The position numbers and the translations under genes were made by a program. Source: Archangium sp. (GTDB lineage Bacteria > Myxococcota > Myxococcia > Myxococcales > Myxococcaceae). From it: a stretch of 64,000 nt of DNA. Shown one piece after another: positions 19,120-27,785 of this stretch. The stretch lies in NCBI GenBank assembly GCA_022843845.1, contig JALHMW010000026.1, forward strand, positions 1 through 64,000, given 5' to 3'. How positions within the stretch are numbered: the first letter of the stretch is position 1; each line of letters starts with the position of its first letter. The notes under the pieces are model-generated. The model was not told the DNA's origin and did no database searches. It saw only the letters and a list, made by a program, of their open reading frames with translations.

Positions 19120-19851
19120 ATGCCCGAGTCCATGTCCGAGTTGGCCGCGAGTCCCTGGCTGAGAGTGGAGCGCACGCTCGAGGAGTTCGGTGCGGCGCTC
19201 ACCCTCGTCGAGACCCAGCAGCTCGTCGCCGAGTCGGACCTTCGGGTGCACGTGCTGAAGCTGTATCAGCGGCTCGATGCGGCGCGGGTCGAGGTCTCTG
19301 GTGCTGAGCTGGAGTCGGAACAGCAGCACGCCGCCCTGCTCCGGCTCGACGCGCTCGAGTCGCGGCTGGGTGCGCAAGAGGAGCGGCTGCTCGAGCTCGC
19401 GCTCGACGTGAAGTCGTTGAGGGTCGAGACGATCGCACGCGTCGAGCAGGTTCAGACCCAGGTCGATGCGATGGCGCAGCTACCCTCGCTCATGGGTCAG
19501 CTGGTCACCTCGATGCAGGTCGTCCAGTTGAGCGTCGAACACCTCCGCGGCGACATGAACTCGGAATTCGCGCAGATTCGCGACGAACTTCACGGTGAGA
19601 TCGCGTTCCTCCGCCTCGACCTGAACGGCCTTCGGTCAGAGGTCGGCGAACTTCGAGCAGAGATGAACGCGCTCAAACGTGAGGTCCATTCGCACGGAGT
19701 TCGCCTCGACCGGCTCGAAGCCGACGTTGCCGAGATCAAGACCGAGATGAAGTTGTTCCGCACCGAACTCGACGATCTGCGAATCGAGATGAGAACCAGC
19801 ATCGCTGCGAACCATCAGCAGGTCATGACGCTGCTGATGAAGCTCATTTGA
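19120..19851 (+). CDS. Coiled-coil protein of unknown function
   Basis: The protein has 243 residues; an internal ATG four codons in is an alternative start. Almost the whole chain from residue 50 onward is heptad-like, with repeated L-x-x-E and R-x-E patterns (L-L-E-L-A-L-D-V-K-S-L-R, L-N-G-L-R-S-E-V-G-E-L-R, V-A-E-I-K-T-E-M). No signal peptide or membrane segment is visible. It follows the peptidase gene by 33 bp on the same strand, so the two are probably co-transcribed; it could be a partner, chaperone or regulator of that protein, but nothing in the sequence proves it. Its 3' end overlaps the convergent DUF2461 gene by 8 bp. Confidence 0.7.
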   Translation: MPESMSELAASPWLRVERTLEEFGAALTLVETQQLVAESDLRVHVLKLYQRLDAARVEVSGAELESEQQHAALLRLDALESRLGAQEERLLELALDVKSLRVETIARVEQVQTQVDAMAQLPSLMGQLVTSMQVVQLSVEHLRGDMNSEFAQIRDELHGEIAFLRLDLNGLRSEVGELRAEMNALKREVHSHGVRLDRLEADVAEIKTEMKLFRTELDDLRIEMRTSIAANHQQVMTLLMKLI

Positions 19852-20536
19852 ACGTCGGCTTCTTCCCTCTCGCCGCCAGCTCGACCCACTTCATCACCGG
19901 CGCGATGGCCTTGAGCTGCGTGACGGCCCAGTCCACGAGCTTCGGCGACTGCAGGAGCGCGAAGGTCGGATTGGGGAGCGTGAAGGTGAAGCCCTTGTGG
20001 CGCAGCAGCTCCGCGCGCGGGTGGTCCTTCGTCCACGGCTTCGGCACGCGAGCGAGCTGCTGTTGCGATGACACGACGAAGCCCTTCGCGACTGACTTCT
20101 GAACGGCCGTCGCGAACGGCGGGCCGGTTCGTTCGTCAGCGACGGCCTTGCGGAAGCGCTTCAGGGTCGGCGGGTCCATCATCCACCGGCCGGCGGCGAC
20201 GAACGGCGTGGGGCCGAGCTCGAAGTAGTAGCCGACGCGCTCCATCATGCCGCCCTGGTAGAGCGGAATGACGCCGCTGATGGACGTCTTGAACGGCGAC
20301 TTGTCCTTCGAGAACCGCACGTCGCGGTAGATGCGGAAGACCTTCGACTTCGTCTTCTTCGCCTCGGGGAACATCGGCGCGACCTTCGCCTGCACGGCGG
20401 AGAGGAAGGCCTGCATCGGCGCCTCCCAGAGTTCCTGGTAGTCGGTCTTGTGCGCGTGAAACCAGGCGCGGTCCTGCCGCACCGAGAGCGTCTGGAAGAA
20501 CTCGACGCCACCTTTGGGGAAACCGGTGAATGCCAT
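19844..20536 (-). CDS. DUF2461 (TIGR02453) family protein
   Basis: This 230-residue protein starts at M-A-F-T-G-F-P; the frame continues further upstream, but that part overlaps the divergent YjbQ gene and is not convincing. The N-terminal F-F-x-x-L-x-x-x-x-x-R-A-W-F-x-x-x-K-x-x-Y pattern, the central [20 protein letters not shown] and the following [11 protein letters not shown] match the conserved DUF2461 core. The family has no established biochemical role. Length is normal. It is divergent from the YjbQ-family gene, with 36 bp between start codons. Confidence 0.9.
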   Translation of the reverse strand: MAFTGFPKGGVEFFQTLSVRQDRAWFHAHKTDYQELWEAPMQAFLSAVQAKVAPMFPEAKKTKSKVFRIYRDVRFSKDKSPFKTSISGVIPLYQGGMMERVGYYFELGPTPFVAAGRWMMDPPTLKRFRKAVADERTGPPFATAVQKSVAKGFVVSSQQQLARVPKPWTKDHPRAELLRHKGFTFTLPNPTFALLQSPKLVDWAVTQLKAIAPVMKWVELAARGKKPTFK

Positions 20537-20572
20537 GGCCCTCACCTTGCCCGCGGGTACAGTCGTTTCGCC

Positions 20573-20986
20573 ATGAAAACGCTCACCGAGTACCTGTGGT
20601 TCGAGACGCCGAAGAAGCGCGAGCTGGTGCGCATCACCGAAACCATCGCGCAGCTGGTGAAGAAGGCAGGCATCAAGGAGGGCTTCGCGCTCGTCTCGGC
20701 GATGCACATCACCGCTGGCGTCTTCGTGAACGACAACGAGCCGGGGCTGTTCGACGACATCTGGGAGTGGCTCGAGGGGCTCGCTCCGGAGAAGCCGGGC
20801 TACCGGCACCATGAGACGGGTGAAGACAACGCCGACGCGCACCTCAAGTCGTTGCTGATTCACCACCAGGTGATGGTGCCGGTGACGAAGGGACAGCTCG
20901 ACCTCGGCACGTGGCAGCAGGTCTTCTACGCAGAGTTCGATGGGCAACGTCGCAAGCGGGTGATCGTGAAGGTGATGGGTGAGTGA
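20573..20986 (+). CDS. YjbQ family (UPF0047) protein
   Basis: The protein has 137 residues, the usual size for this family. The start at M-K-T-L-T-E fits the family N-terminus; the frame is open upstream but overlaps the divergent gene. Diagnostic segments are [13 protein letters not shown], then [16 protein letters not shown], and L-G-T-W-Q-Q-V-F near the C-terminus, with the conserved His and Glu/Asp residues. Some members show secondary thiamine-phosphate synthase activity, but the physiological role is unsettled. The stop overlaps the GTG start of the downstream thioesterase by 8 bp, indicating a two-gene operon. Confidence 0.92.
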   Translation: MKTLTEYLWFETPKKRELVRITETIAQLVKKAGIKEGFALVSAMHITAGVFVNDNEPGLFDDIWEWLEGLAPEKPGYRHHETGEDNADAHLKSLLIHHQVMVPVTKGQLDLGTWQQVFYAEFDGQRRKRVIVKVMGE

Positions 20987-21464
20987 GCGCGTCGAGGTGT
21001 TGGATGGAACGCTCTTTGGTGAAGGACAGCCGTGCTTCGGCTGCAGCCCGACGCACCCGCATGGGTTTCACCTGAAGTACGAGCGTGACGGCGACGAGGT
21101 GGTGACGCGCTTCATTCCCGGGCCGCTGCATCAGGGTCCCGTCGGCATCATGCACGGGGGCCTGGTCTCGACCCTGGCCGACGAGACCGCAGCGTGGGCC
21201 GTGATCGCGAGCACGGGGAAGTTCGGCTTCACGTCGTCGTTCTCGGCGCGGCTGCACAAAGCCGTGCGGATTGGCGTCGAGACCGAAGCACGGGCGAAGG
21301 TGCTCTCGGCGAACCGTCGCGTCGTGAAGTCGACCGTGACGATTCGTCAGGGCGGCGAAGACTGCTTCAGCGGCGACTTCGTCTTCGTTCTGCTCGACAA
21401 GGCGGCGGCCGAAAAGTTGATGGGCGGGCCGATTCCCGAGTCGTGGGAGCGCTTCTGCCGGTGA
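20979..21464 (+). CDS. PaaI-type hotdog-fold thioesterase
   Basis: The protein has 161 residues and uses a GTG start placed inside the end of the YjbQ gene, so translation is probably coupled. The hotdog signature [15 protein letters not shown] is present around residues 52-66, with the T-S-S-F-S-A-R-L strand following. Proteins of this group hydrolyse acyl-CoA or related thioesters; the substrate is unknown. An extra N-terminal C-F-G-C pair is seen. The last seven codons plus the stop are the left copy of a 23-bp direct repeat that recurs at 22790. Confidence 0.88.
   Translation: MSERVEVLDGTLFGEGQPCFGCSPTHPHGFHLKYERDGDEVVTRFIPGPLHQGPVGIMHGGLVSTLADETAAWAVIASTGKFGFTSSFSARLHKAVRIGVETEARAKVLSANRRVVKSTVTIRQGGEDCFSGDFVFVLLDKAAAEKLMGGPIPESWERFCR
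21442..21464 (+). repeat. Left copy of a 23-bp perfect direct repeat (3' end of thioesterase gene)
   Basis: These 23 bases, beginning cgtgggagcg and ending ctgccggtga, are the last codons (W-E-R-F-C-R) and stop of the thioesterase gene. The identical 23 bases occur again at 22790-22812. The bases flanking the two copies differ immediately on both sides. The interval between them holds exactly one gene. Confidence 0.9.
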
Positions 21465-21511
21465 CCGCTGTCCACTGACCCACAACTCGTGCGCCGAACT
21501 GGAGTCCGCCG

Positions 21512-22771
21512 ATGCCCGACATCGATAGCCTCGTGACTCACCTCGCGACCTGGCGCGGCGGTCAGGTCTGGTTCACCGAGCGCCTGAAGGTGCGTTCTGA
21601 GGTCTGCTTCGCACAGCAGACGTTCAAGCTGGCCCGGGCGGACAAGGGACCGACCAGAGTGCATCTCATGGCCCACTGGGGACATGACCTGTCGTTGCTC
21701 AACGAGGCAATCACACGCGTGGAACTCAGCGAACGGTCGGTGACGGTCACCGAGCAGTTCGCACGCGGTGTTTCGCGAACCAGCAGTTTTCGGCTTCTTG
21801 CACTGCCAGACGAGTCCAGAACGAGCATCGGAACTGCGGCTCACGTCTGGTTCTCGAACACGGGCAGCATCAGGGGTCTCGGCGGCACGGAGGCTGTGTG
21901 GTTCCTCGACAACTTTGCCGTTGGCGCATCGGCAATCGACTCGCGGCAGCACGCACGACTGCGACGCGACGTGGAGCGAACTGAGTCCGAGCCGATTCCT
22001 GCAACGAGGTCGGAGCTCGTGACTGCGCTGCGGAAGTGGCGCGCGCGGCCCATCGTGTTCTGGGTTGGCCCGACCCTCCGCGAGCAACTCGCGTTCTGGT
22101 GGGCGTGTGATGTGGCGGCATCTACGAAGCTGAAGCTCAACGCGTGGTTTGCGGCACCCTCGCGCTCGAAACTCGGCGGCTCCGCCCGGTTTGGCCTCCA
22201 GGTGGTTCTCGACGAGCACCTTGCCGACATGCTGGGCGAGGCGCATCGCCTCACCGCTCGAGACATTCAGTTCTTCTCCTCAAAGTGGAGGGCGTTCTGT
22301 CGCGGCCGAGTGCCCTCCTTTGCCCGAGTCGCTGGCTGGCCAGCGTCGAAGAGTTGGGCGCTGGAACTCCCGGGTGCTTTCAAAGAACCGTTCCCGCGGC
22401 AGGGTCGCGGAATCGCCCGCCTGTCGACGCTTGACGAGGAACTGCTGGCACCGTTCGAAAGGAAGACTTGGGCAACGCCTCTCGAGGTCGTGTGCCGCGG
22501 AACAGAACCCTGGAGCCACGCGCTCACCTTCCTGGGCGATGCCGCGCTTCTCGGCCGGCTCCGCGACTGGGCTCGACTCGAGCGCGGGCGCTACCTGGCG
22601 TCGCGACCCGCATCGGGGCCGGGACTCAAACGTGCGTGGAATGAAACGGAGTATCGCCTCACGAAGGACGGACGCGCGGCGCTTGCTCACGGCATGCACA
22701 GCGCCACCATGATTCCTGCATTCCCCTTCGGCGGATTCCCTTCGCACCTGCCTGCCGTGGAGAGTCGCTGA
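21512..22771 (+). CDS. Unrecognised 419-residue protein, sole gene between direct repeats
   Basis: The start is M-P-D-I-D-S-L, with a short leader after the thioesterase stop. The product looks soluble: no signal peptide and no membrane segment. Visible segments include G-P-T-L-R-E-Q-L-A-F-W-W near residue 185, L-S-T-L-D-E-E-L-L, F-L-G-D-A-A-L-L-G-R-L-R and a C-terminal Y-R-L-T-K-D-G-R-A-A-L. The last parts weakly recall the DUF1835/DUF3658 group, but I would not assign it. Codon use differs from its neighbours, with more third-position A and T (ttt, ctt, gca, gga). The gene is bracketed by 23-bp perfect direct repeats, suggesting it was inserted between the thioesterase and the TonB-receptor gene. 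Confidence 0.75.
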   Translation: MPDIDSLVTHLATWRGGQVWFTERLKVRSEVCFAQQTFKLARADKGPTRVHLMAHWGHDLSLLNEAITRVELSERSVTVTEQFARGVSRTSSFRLLALPDESRTSIGTAAHVWFSNTGSIRGLGGTEAVWFLDNFAVGASAIDSRQHARLRRDVERTESEPIPATRSELVTALRKWRARPIVFWVGPTLREQLAFWWACDVAASTKLKLNAWFAAPSRSKLGGSARFGLQVVLDEHLADMLGEAHRLTARDIQFFSSKWRAFCRGRVPSFARVAGWPASKSWALELPGAFKEPFPRQGRGIARLSTLDEELLAPFERKTWATPLEVVCRGTEPWSHALTFLGDAALLGRLRDWARLERGRYLASRPASGPGLKRAWNETEYRLTKDGRAALAHGMHSATMIPAFPFGGFPSHLPAVESR

Positions 22772-22789
22772 GGACGGCACCTTCGAACG

Positions 22790-22812
22790 CGTGGGAGCGC
22801 TTCTGCCGGTGA
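22790..22812 (+). repeat. Right copy of the 23-bp perfect direct repeat
   Basis: This is an exact copy of 21442-21464, here in non-coding sequence 36 bp upstream of the TonB-receptor start. It is a remnant that would encode the thioesterase C-terminus and stop. Removing 21465-22812 would restore a simple thioesterase-to-receptor junction. Confidence 0.9.
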
Positions 22813-22848
22813 GCTTTGGAAGTTGAGGCGCTGGCCCAGAGGGCTAGT

Positions 22849-25698
22849 GTGACCGCCGTGCGACCGCTCGTGTTCTTCCTTGCGCTGATGGTGGCCACGG
22901 CCGCCATCGCCGACAACACCGCAGACGAAGCAGACATCGCCTTTTCTCGCGGCGTCGCGGCGTACACGAAGCGCGACTACGAGTCGGCGCTGTCGAACTA
23001 CTTCCTCTCGTACCGGCTGGTGCCGAACCGCAACGTGCTCTTCAACATCGCGCGCTGCTACGAGGCGCTCGACCGTCAGGACGAAGCGTACCGCTACTGG
23101 CACGACCTGTACGTCGACGCGACGCTCCCCTCTGACGATAAAAAAGACGTGAAGGCCGCCCTCGCCCGCCTGGCCCCTCAGGTGGCGCTGATCACCGTCA
23201 CCGCGACGCCCACCGAAGGCGAGCTGTTCGTCGACCGTGAAGATCTCGGCAGCCGCGGCAGGACGCCGCAGACCGTCGCGGTGAAGCCGGGCGCGCACAC
23301 CGTGCTGATCAAGGCCGACGGCTTCCGGCCGGGCCAGGCGAAGGTGACGGCGCTGCGAGGCAAAGAAGCGAAGGTCTCGGTCGAGCTCTCGCGCATCGTG
23401 GGCACCGTCGAGGTGAGCGGTACGCCGACCGGCGCCATCGTGCGTGAGACGGCGGACGGGCCGGAGCTGGGCCGGCTCCCAGCGAAGCTCTCGCTCACGC
23501 CCGGACAGCGCCTGTTCCTCGTTCAGGCGCCAGGCTTTCTGCCGCAGCAGGTGCTCGTCGACGTGAAGGCCGACGCCGTCGTCACCGCCAAGGTGACGCT
23601 GCCCGAGCGGCCGAAGCCCACCGGCAAGGTCATCGTCACCGCCAACCGCGACGCCGCGGTGGTGCGCGTCGACGGCAAGGACTCGGGCTTCACCCCGGTC
23701 GTGCTCAACCTGTCGGAGGGCCGGCACGAGATCGAGGTGACGAGCGCCGACGTGTCGCCGTTCCAGCAGACCGTCGAGGTGGTGGCCGATCAGGAGCTGC
23801 GCCTCGCGGCTGACCTGCGTTACGCGCCGCCGAAGATCACCGCTGCCAGCAAGCAGCTCCTGTCGGTCGACCAGGCGCCGGCGTCGATCACCGTCGTCAC
23901 CCGCGAAGAGATTCAAGCCTTCGGCTACCAGACGTTGCCCGAGGCGCTGCGCGCGGTGCGCGGCCTCTTCTTCACCGACGATCGCATCTACACGTACTTC
24001 GGCATTCGTGGCTTCGCGCCGCAGGGCGACCTCAACACCCGCATCCTGATTCTGTGGGACGGTCACCCGGTCAACGACGTCTGGGCCGGCCAGGGCTTCT
24101 CGGCGCGCGACTTCGACGTCGACTTGAACGAGGTCGATCGCATCGAAGTGGTTCGCGGCCCCGCGTCGCTGCTCTTCGGCACCGGCGCCTTCTTCGGCGT
24201 CATCAACGTGGTGCCGCGCTCGCGCGTCGAGAACGGCAACGTGCAGGGCGCGGTGGGAGCAGGCGGCGCTGGCGGCGTGAAGGCGCGCGTGACGGGCAGC
24301 CTCGGCAACGACGAGGCGTCGGCGATTCTGTCGGCCGCGGGCTTCACCTCGACGGGCGCCGAGCTCACCGACCTCGGCTCGGCGGGCGTGGTGCAGGGCC
24401 TCGACGGGGAGCGCTCCATCGGGGCCAACGCGAAGGCGAAGTACAAGGGCCTGACGCTCACGGCGAAGTGGAACCAGCGAAAGAAGCAGGTGCCCACGGC
24501 GCCGCTGCGCGCGACGGTCGGGGCTCCGGGCACCGAGTACACCGACGCCCGTGGCTTCACCGAGCTGCGCTACGACCAGGAGTTCTTCTCGCGGCTCACC
24601 CTCACCGCCCGCGTCGCCTACGACGCCTCTCGCTACCGCGGCTACTACGCGACGCTCGACAGCAACGGCGAACGCTCCCGGAGCACCGACTCGGGCGGCG
24701 GCGACTGGCTCTCGGCCGAAGTCCGCGCAGGGCTCTTTCTCTTCGAAGGCAACCGGCTGACCCTCGGCGTCGAAGGCCAGGTGCAGTTCGTCTACCAACA
24801 GCCATCTGGCCTCCCAGCGCCAGACAACACCACGCGCACGTTCTTCTCGGCGACGCTGCTGGACGAGTGGCAGCTGTTCAACAACCGGCTCTTCCTGCAG
24901 GCCGGTGTGCGCGTCGACAAGTACAACGACATCGGCGAGTACGCGCTCTCGCCACGAGGCGCCGTGGTGGCGAGGCTGTACGAGTCGGGCCTCTCCAAGT
25001 TCGTCGTGGGCCGCGCGTTCCGTGCGCCGACCATCTACGAGCTCTACTTCAACGACGGCGGCCTCTCGCAGCGCGCGCCGGCGCCGGGCACGCTGACGCC
25101 GGAGTACATCACCACCTTCGAGCTCGAGCACTCGCACAACTTCACGCCTGAGCTGCGCGCGACGCTGGGCGGCTACTACAACCTCATCGATCGCCTCGTG
25201 GTGTTGACCGAAGAGAACGAGACGCCGCCGGGGTGCTCCAATGACTCGCAGTGCCTCATCTACCAGAACAAATCGCGCGGGCTCACGGCGCTCGGAGCAG
25301 AGGCACAGCTGCGCTGGCAGCCGGGGCGTTTCACACTGGTCGAGGGCACGTACTCCTTCGTGGTGCTCGGCGGCCCGGGCCTCAGCGACGCGCCCGCCTA
25401 CCCGACGCACCTGGCCTCGGCGCGCGCGATGATTCCGCTGAAGGAAGGCCTCGTGCGGCTCTCGGGCCAGGCGACGTACCAGTCAGGCCGGCGAGACGCG
25501 GTGACGGGCACCAGCTTCGGCGAGGCGCTCCTGCTGAACTTCGGGCTCTCGGGTGACTACGGCCCGGTGCGGTACTTCGCCGGTGTGCAGAACCTGCTCG
25601 ACCAGCGGTACCTGTTGCCCGTCGTGAGCGAGGTCGGCGCCGGGGTGATTCCGCAGTACGGCCGCACGTTCTGGCTCGAACTCGCCGCGACGTTCTGA
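22849..25698 (+). CDS. TonB-dependent outer-membrane receptor with N-terminal TPR and three PEGA domains
   Basis: The protein has about 949 residues. I chose the GTG at 22849 because an AG-rich agaggg lies about six bases upstream; GTG 22858 is also possible and gives a tighter signal peptide ending A-T-A-A-I-A. After the signal, residues 30-100 are TPR-like (F-S-R-G-V-A-A-Y-T-K-R-D-Y, V-L-F-N-I-A-R-C-Y). Three PEGA-type beta modules follow to about residue 330 (G-E-L-F-V-D-R-E-D-L-G, G-A-I-V-R-E-T, V-V-R-V-D-G-K-D-S-G). Then comes a plug domain (S-I-T-V-V-T-R-E-E-I-Q-A-F-G, I-E-V-V-R-G-P-A-S-L-L-F-G) and a C-terminal beta barrel ending in Phe. TonB-dependent receptors import iron complexes, sugars or vitamins across the outer membrane. 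Periplasmic TPR-PEGA extensions are unusual and may bind peptidoglycan or partner proteins. The substrate is unknown. Confidence 0.88.
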   Translation: MTAVRPLVFFLALMVATAAIADNTADEADIAFSRGVAAYTKRDYESALSNYFLSYRLVPNRNVLFNIARCYEALDRQDEAYRYWHDLYVDATLPSDDKKDVKAALARLAPQVALITVTATPTEGELFVDREDLGSRGRTPQTVAVKPGAHTVLIKADGFRPGQAKVTALRGKEAKVSVELSRIVGTVEVSGTPTGAIVRETADGPELGRLPAKLSLTPGQRLFLVQAPGFLPQQVLVDVKADAVVTAKVTLPERPKPTGKVIVTANRDAAVVRVDGKDSGFTPVVLNLSEGRHEIEVTSADVSPFQQTVEVVADQELRLAADLRYAPPKITAASKQLLSVDQAPASITVVTREEIQAFGYQTLPEALRAVRGLFFTDDRIYTYFGIRGFAPQGDLNTRILILWDGHPVNDVWAGQGFSARDFDVDLNEVDRIEVVRGPASLLFGTGAFFGVINVVPRSRVENGNVQGAVGAGGAGGVKARVTGSLGNDEASAILSAAGFTSTGAELTDLGSAGVVQGLDGERSIGANAKAKYKGLTLTAKWNQRKKQVPTAPLRATVGAPGTEYTDARGFTELRYDQEFFSRLTLTARVAYDASRYRGYYATLDSNGERSRSTDSGGGDWLSAEVRAGLFLFEGNRLTLGVEGQVQFVYQQPSGLPAPDNTTRTFFSATLLDEWQLFNNRLFLQAGVRVDKYNDIGEYALSPRGAVVARLYESGLSKFVVGRAFRAPTIYELYFNDGGLSQRAPAPGTLTPEYITTFELEHSHNFTPELRATLGGYYNLIDRLVVLTEENETPPGCSNDSQCLIYQNKSRGLTALGAEAQLRWQPGRFTLVEGTYSFVVLGGPGLSDAPAYPTHLASARAMIPLKEGLVRLSGQATYQSGRRDAVTGTSFGEALLLNFGLSGDYGPVRYFAGVQNLLDQRYLLPVVSEVGAGVIPQYGRTFWLELAATF

Positions 25699-25801
25699 GC
25701 GGCAACAGACTCGCAGAGGAGAGACTGCCGGCCGCCATTTCCTGAGATATTCCGACGAGTTGATAGACCGCTAACCTGACCAATACCTGGATAACTGCTC
25801 G

Positions 25802-25838
25802 CATCGCCAGCAGATTTCCGGCATATTTGCTGGCGATG
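25802..25838. promoter_or_regulatory. 11-bp inverted repeat spanning the ATPase start codon
   Basis: The arms catcgccagca (25802-25812) and tgctggcgatg (25828-25838) are perfect inverted complements separated by 15 AT-richer bases. The right arm contains the ATG of the DUF4143-type ATPase gene. In RNA this would form an 11-bp hairpin burying the start codon; in DNA it could be an operator. The surrounding 25700-25830 stretch is clearly more AT-rich than the rest of the window and probably holds the promoter. Confidence 0.6.
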
Positions 25839-26975
25839 TTTCACCGAAAGCTGGCTCCGCCCACCGAGACGACCCTGCTGCTCGGCCCTCGCGCGACCGG
25901 AAAGTCGACCTGGCTCGAGCAGGTCCTGCCCTCAGCGACTCGCTTCGATCTGCTCGACACCCGTCTGGCTCGAGACCTCGCGGCAGACCCTTCACGCTTC
26001 GCGCGCGAGGTCGAAGCACTCCCTGACGGAGCGTGGGTCGTCGTCGATGAGGTCCAGAAGGTTCCAGCGCTGCTCGACGAAGTGCACCGGCTCGACGGCA
26101 AGCGGGGCCGGCGCTTCGTGTTGTCTGGTTCGAGCGCCCGGAAGCTGAAGCGCGGCGGCGCCAACCTGCTCGCCGGCAGGGCGATTCGTCGCGACTTCTT
26201 CCCCATGGTGTCCGCCGAGGTCCAGGAAGCGACGCCGCTCGAGCGCGTGACCTTCGGCTCGCTCCCACGAGTCTTCGGCCTGAAGCGGCCGCATGCGTAC
26301 CTGGAGTCATACGTCGACACCTACCTGCGCGAAGAGGTGCAGGCCGAGGCGCTCACCAGGAACATCGGCGGCTTCTCGCGATTTCTCGAGGTCGCGGCAC
26401 GACAGAACGGACAAGTCACGAACGTGAGCAACATCGCTCGCGATGCGCAGGTGGCGAGGCCAACCGTTCAGGGCTACTTCGACGTGCTCGTCGATACGCT
26501 GCTCGGCTTCTGGTTGCCCGCGTGGAAGCTGAAGCCCGGCACGAAGCTCGTCGCCCACCCGAAGTTCTTCTTCTTCGACCCCGGCGTCGCCCGCACCCTG
26601 ACGCGCAGGCTCTCGTACCCGCCCACGCCTGAAGAGTTCGGCACGCTCTTCGAGACCCACTTGCTCCACGAGCTGCGCGCGTACCTCTCGTACTCAGAGC
26701 TGAACTACCCCATCAGCTACTTTCGAACGCACGACGACGTGGAAGCCGATGTCGTGCTCGAGACCCAGAAGGGTTTCGTCGCGCTCGAGTTCAAAGCGAG
26801 CGATGACTGGCGCAGCAGCTTCAATGCGGGGTTCAAACGCTTGCGAGACGCGCTCCCGAACGTGACGTGCATCGGCGTGTTCACCGGTGAACGAGCCCAG
26901 AAGGGCGATGGCTCCACTGTCTTGCCGTACCCGAAGTTCCTCGAGGCGCTCTGGGCAGGTCAGCTCATTCGCTGA
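25836..26975 (+). CDS. AAA-family ATPase with DUF4143 C-terminal domain
   Basis: The protein has 379 residues, starting at the ATG within the inverted repeat (a TTG nine bases earlier is possible). Walker A is G-P-R-A-T-G-K-S-T near residues 17-25; Walker B-like W-V-V-V-D-E-V-Q-K is near 70; a sensor-like L-S-G-S-S-A-R-K-L follows. The C-terminal part has the DUF4143 features: helix-turn-helix-like V-S-N-I-A-R-D-A-Q-V-A-R-P-T-V-Q-G-Y, K-F-F-F-F-D-P-G-V, and a PD-(D/E)XK-like E-A-D-V-V-L-E then A-L-E-F-K-A. Members are common, often solitary and patchily distributed; their role is not settled. Here it is a lone gene between a receptor gene and a convergent transporter operon. Confidence 0.9.
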   Translation: MFHRKLAPPTETTLLLGPRATGKSTWLEQVLPSATRFDLLDTRLARDLAADPSRFAREVEALPDGAWVVVDEVQKVPALLDEVHRLDGKRGRRFVLSGSSARKLKRGGANLLAGRAIRRDFFPMVSAEVQEATPLERVTFGSLPRVFGLKRPHAYLESYVDTYLREEVQAEALTRNIGGFSRFLEVAARQNGQVTNVSNIARDAQVARPTVQGYFDVLVDTLLGFWLPAWKLKPGTKLVAHPKFFFFDPGVARTLTRRLSYPPTPEEFGTLFETHLLHELRAYLSYSELNYPISYFRTHDDVEADVVLETQKGFVALEFKASDDWRSSFNAGFKRLRDALPNVTCIGVFTGERAQKGDGSTVLPYPKFLEALWAGQLIR

Positions 26976-26978
26976 AGC

Positions 26979-27785
26979 TTACCCACCCGCCGACGTGTAG
27001 CGGCGAAGGCTGAGGAGCCAGACGACGCGGGCCACGACGGCGACGGCGATGGCGCCACCGACGCTCGCGAGCAGTGACGTCCACGGCAACCTGCCGAGGA
27101 GCGCCTCAGCCGGCAGCGTCGTCATCACCACCAGCGGAATGACGAAGGTGAAGACGATGCGGAACACGCCGCGAAAGACGCTCGCTGGCCAGCGCGCGGC
27201 GTCGAAGATGCTCGTGAAGAGGTTGCTCAAGTTGTCGACCTTCACGGCGTAGAAACTCACGCTGACGATGAGCAGCCAGAACGAATACAACATCGCGGTC
27301 GCGATCAGCAGCAGCGCGAGGGCCTGCAAGACCCCCAGCGCCGACGGCCCGTGCCCGAGCTCGCGGAACCCCAGTCCGAAGACGATGCTCGCGTGCAGCA
27401 GCCCCGCGACGCGCCACAGCTGAAACCGCGCCGTCGACACCAGGATCTGCGCGTCGTGCGGCTTGAGGAGCACGAAGTCGAGGGTGCCCTTGCGAACGTG
27501 GTCGAGCACCGTCGACAGCGAGGGCGAGATGGCGCCATCGATGACGGCCTGCAACGTGATGAAGCACCCCACCACCAGCAACGTCTCGCCGAAGCTCCAC
27601 CCGGGCACGCCACGTGACGAGGGGCCGCCGTAGACGACGAAGAGCGGGAGCACCGCCGACACCGTCCAGAAGAGGCCGATGACGAGGTCGAGCACGAAGT
27701 CGAGCCGGTACGTCAGCGCCAACATCGCCGAGGCCTTCAGCTGCACGCGGAGCAACTCCATCGTGCGTCGGGTCGCGGTGCTCAT
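26979..27785 (-). CDS. ABC-2 type permease (DUF990-like), second of a pair
   Basis: The protein has 268 residues, starting M-S-T-A-T-R-R-T-M-E-L-L. Six hydrophobic segments are evident (residues about 25-55, 60-85, 115-145, 150-180, 205-230, 240-262). The layout of a short N-terminal amphipathic helix and six helices matches ABC-2 export permeases of the DUF990 type. The ATG overlaps the stop of the upstream permease by four bases (ATGA). Such permeases act as heterodimers with a cytoplasmic ATPase, which is not in the adjacent genes. Confidence 0.85.
   Translation of the reverse strand: MSTATRRTMELLRVQLKASAMLALTYRLDFVLDLVIGLFWTVSAVLPLFVVYGGPSSRGVPGWSFGETLLVVGCFITLQAVIDGAISPSLSTVLDHVRKGTLDFVLLKPHDAQILVSTARFQLWRVAGLLHASIVFGLGFRELGHGPSALGVLQALALLLIATAMLYSFWLLIVSVSFYAVKVDNLSNLFTSIFDAARWPASVFRGVFRIVFTFVIPLVVMTTLPAEALLGRLPWTSLLASVGGAIAVAVVARVVWLLSLRRYTSAGG

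Noticed and set aside
22687..25410. 907-codon minus-strand frame over the TonB-receptor gene
   Set aside because: It is an antisense shadow: Arg/Val/Glu-rich with no domains, and it overlaps a well-supported gene with plug and barrel motifs on the plus strand.
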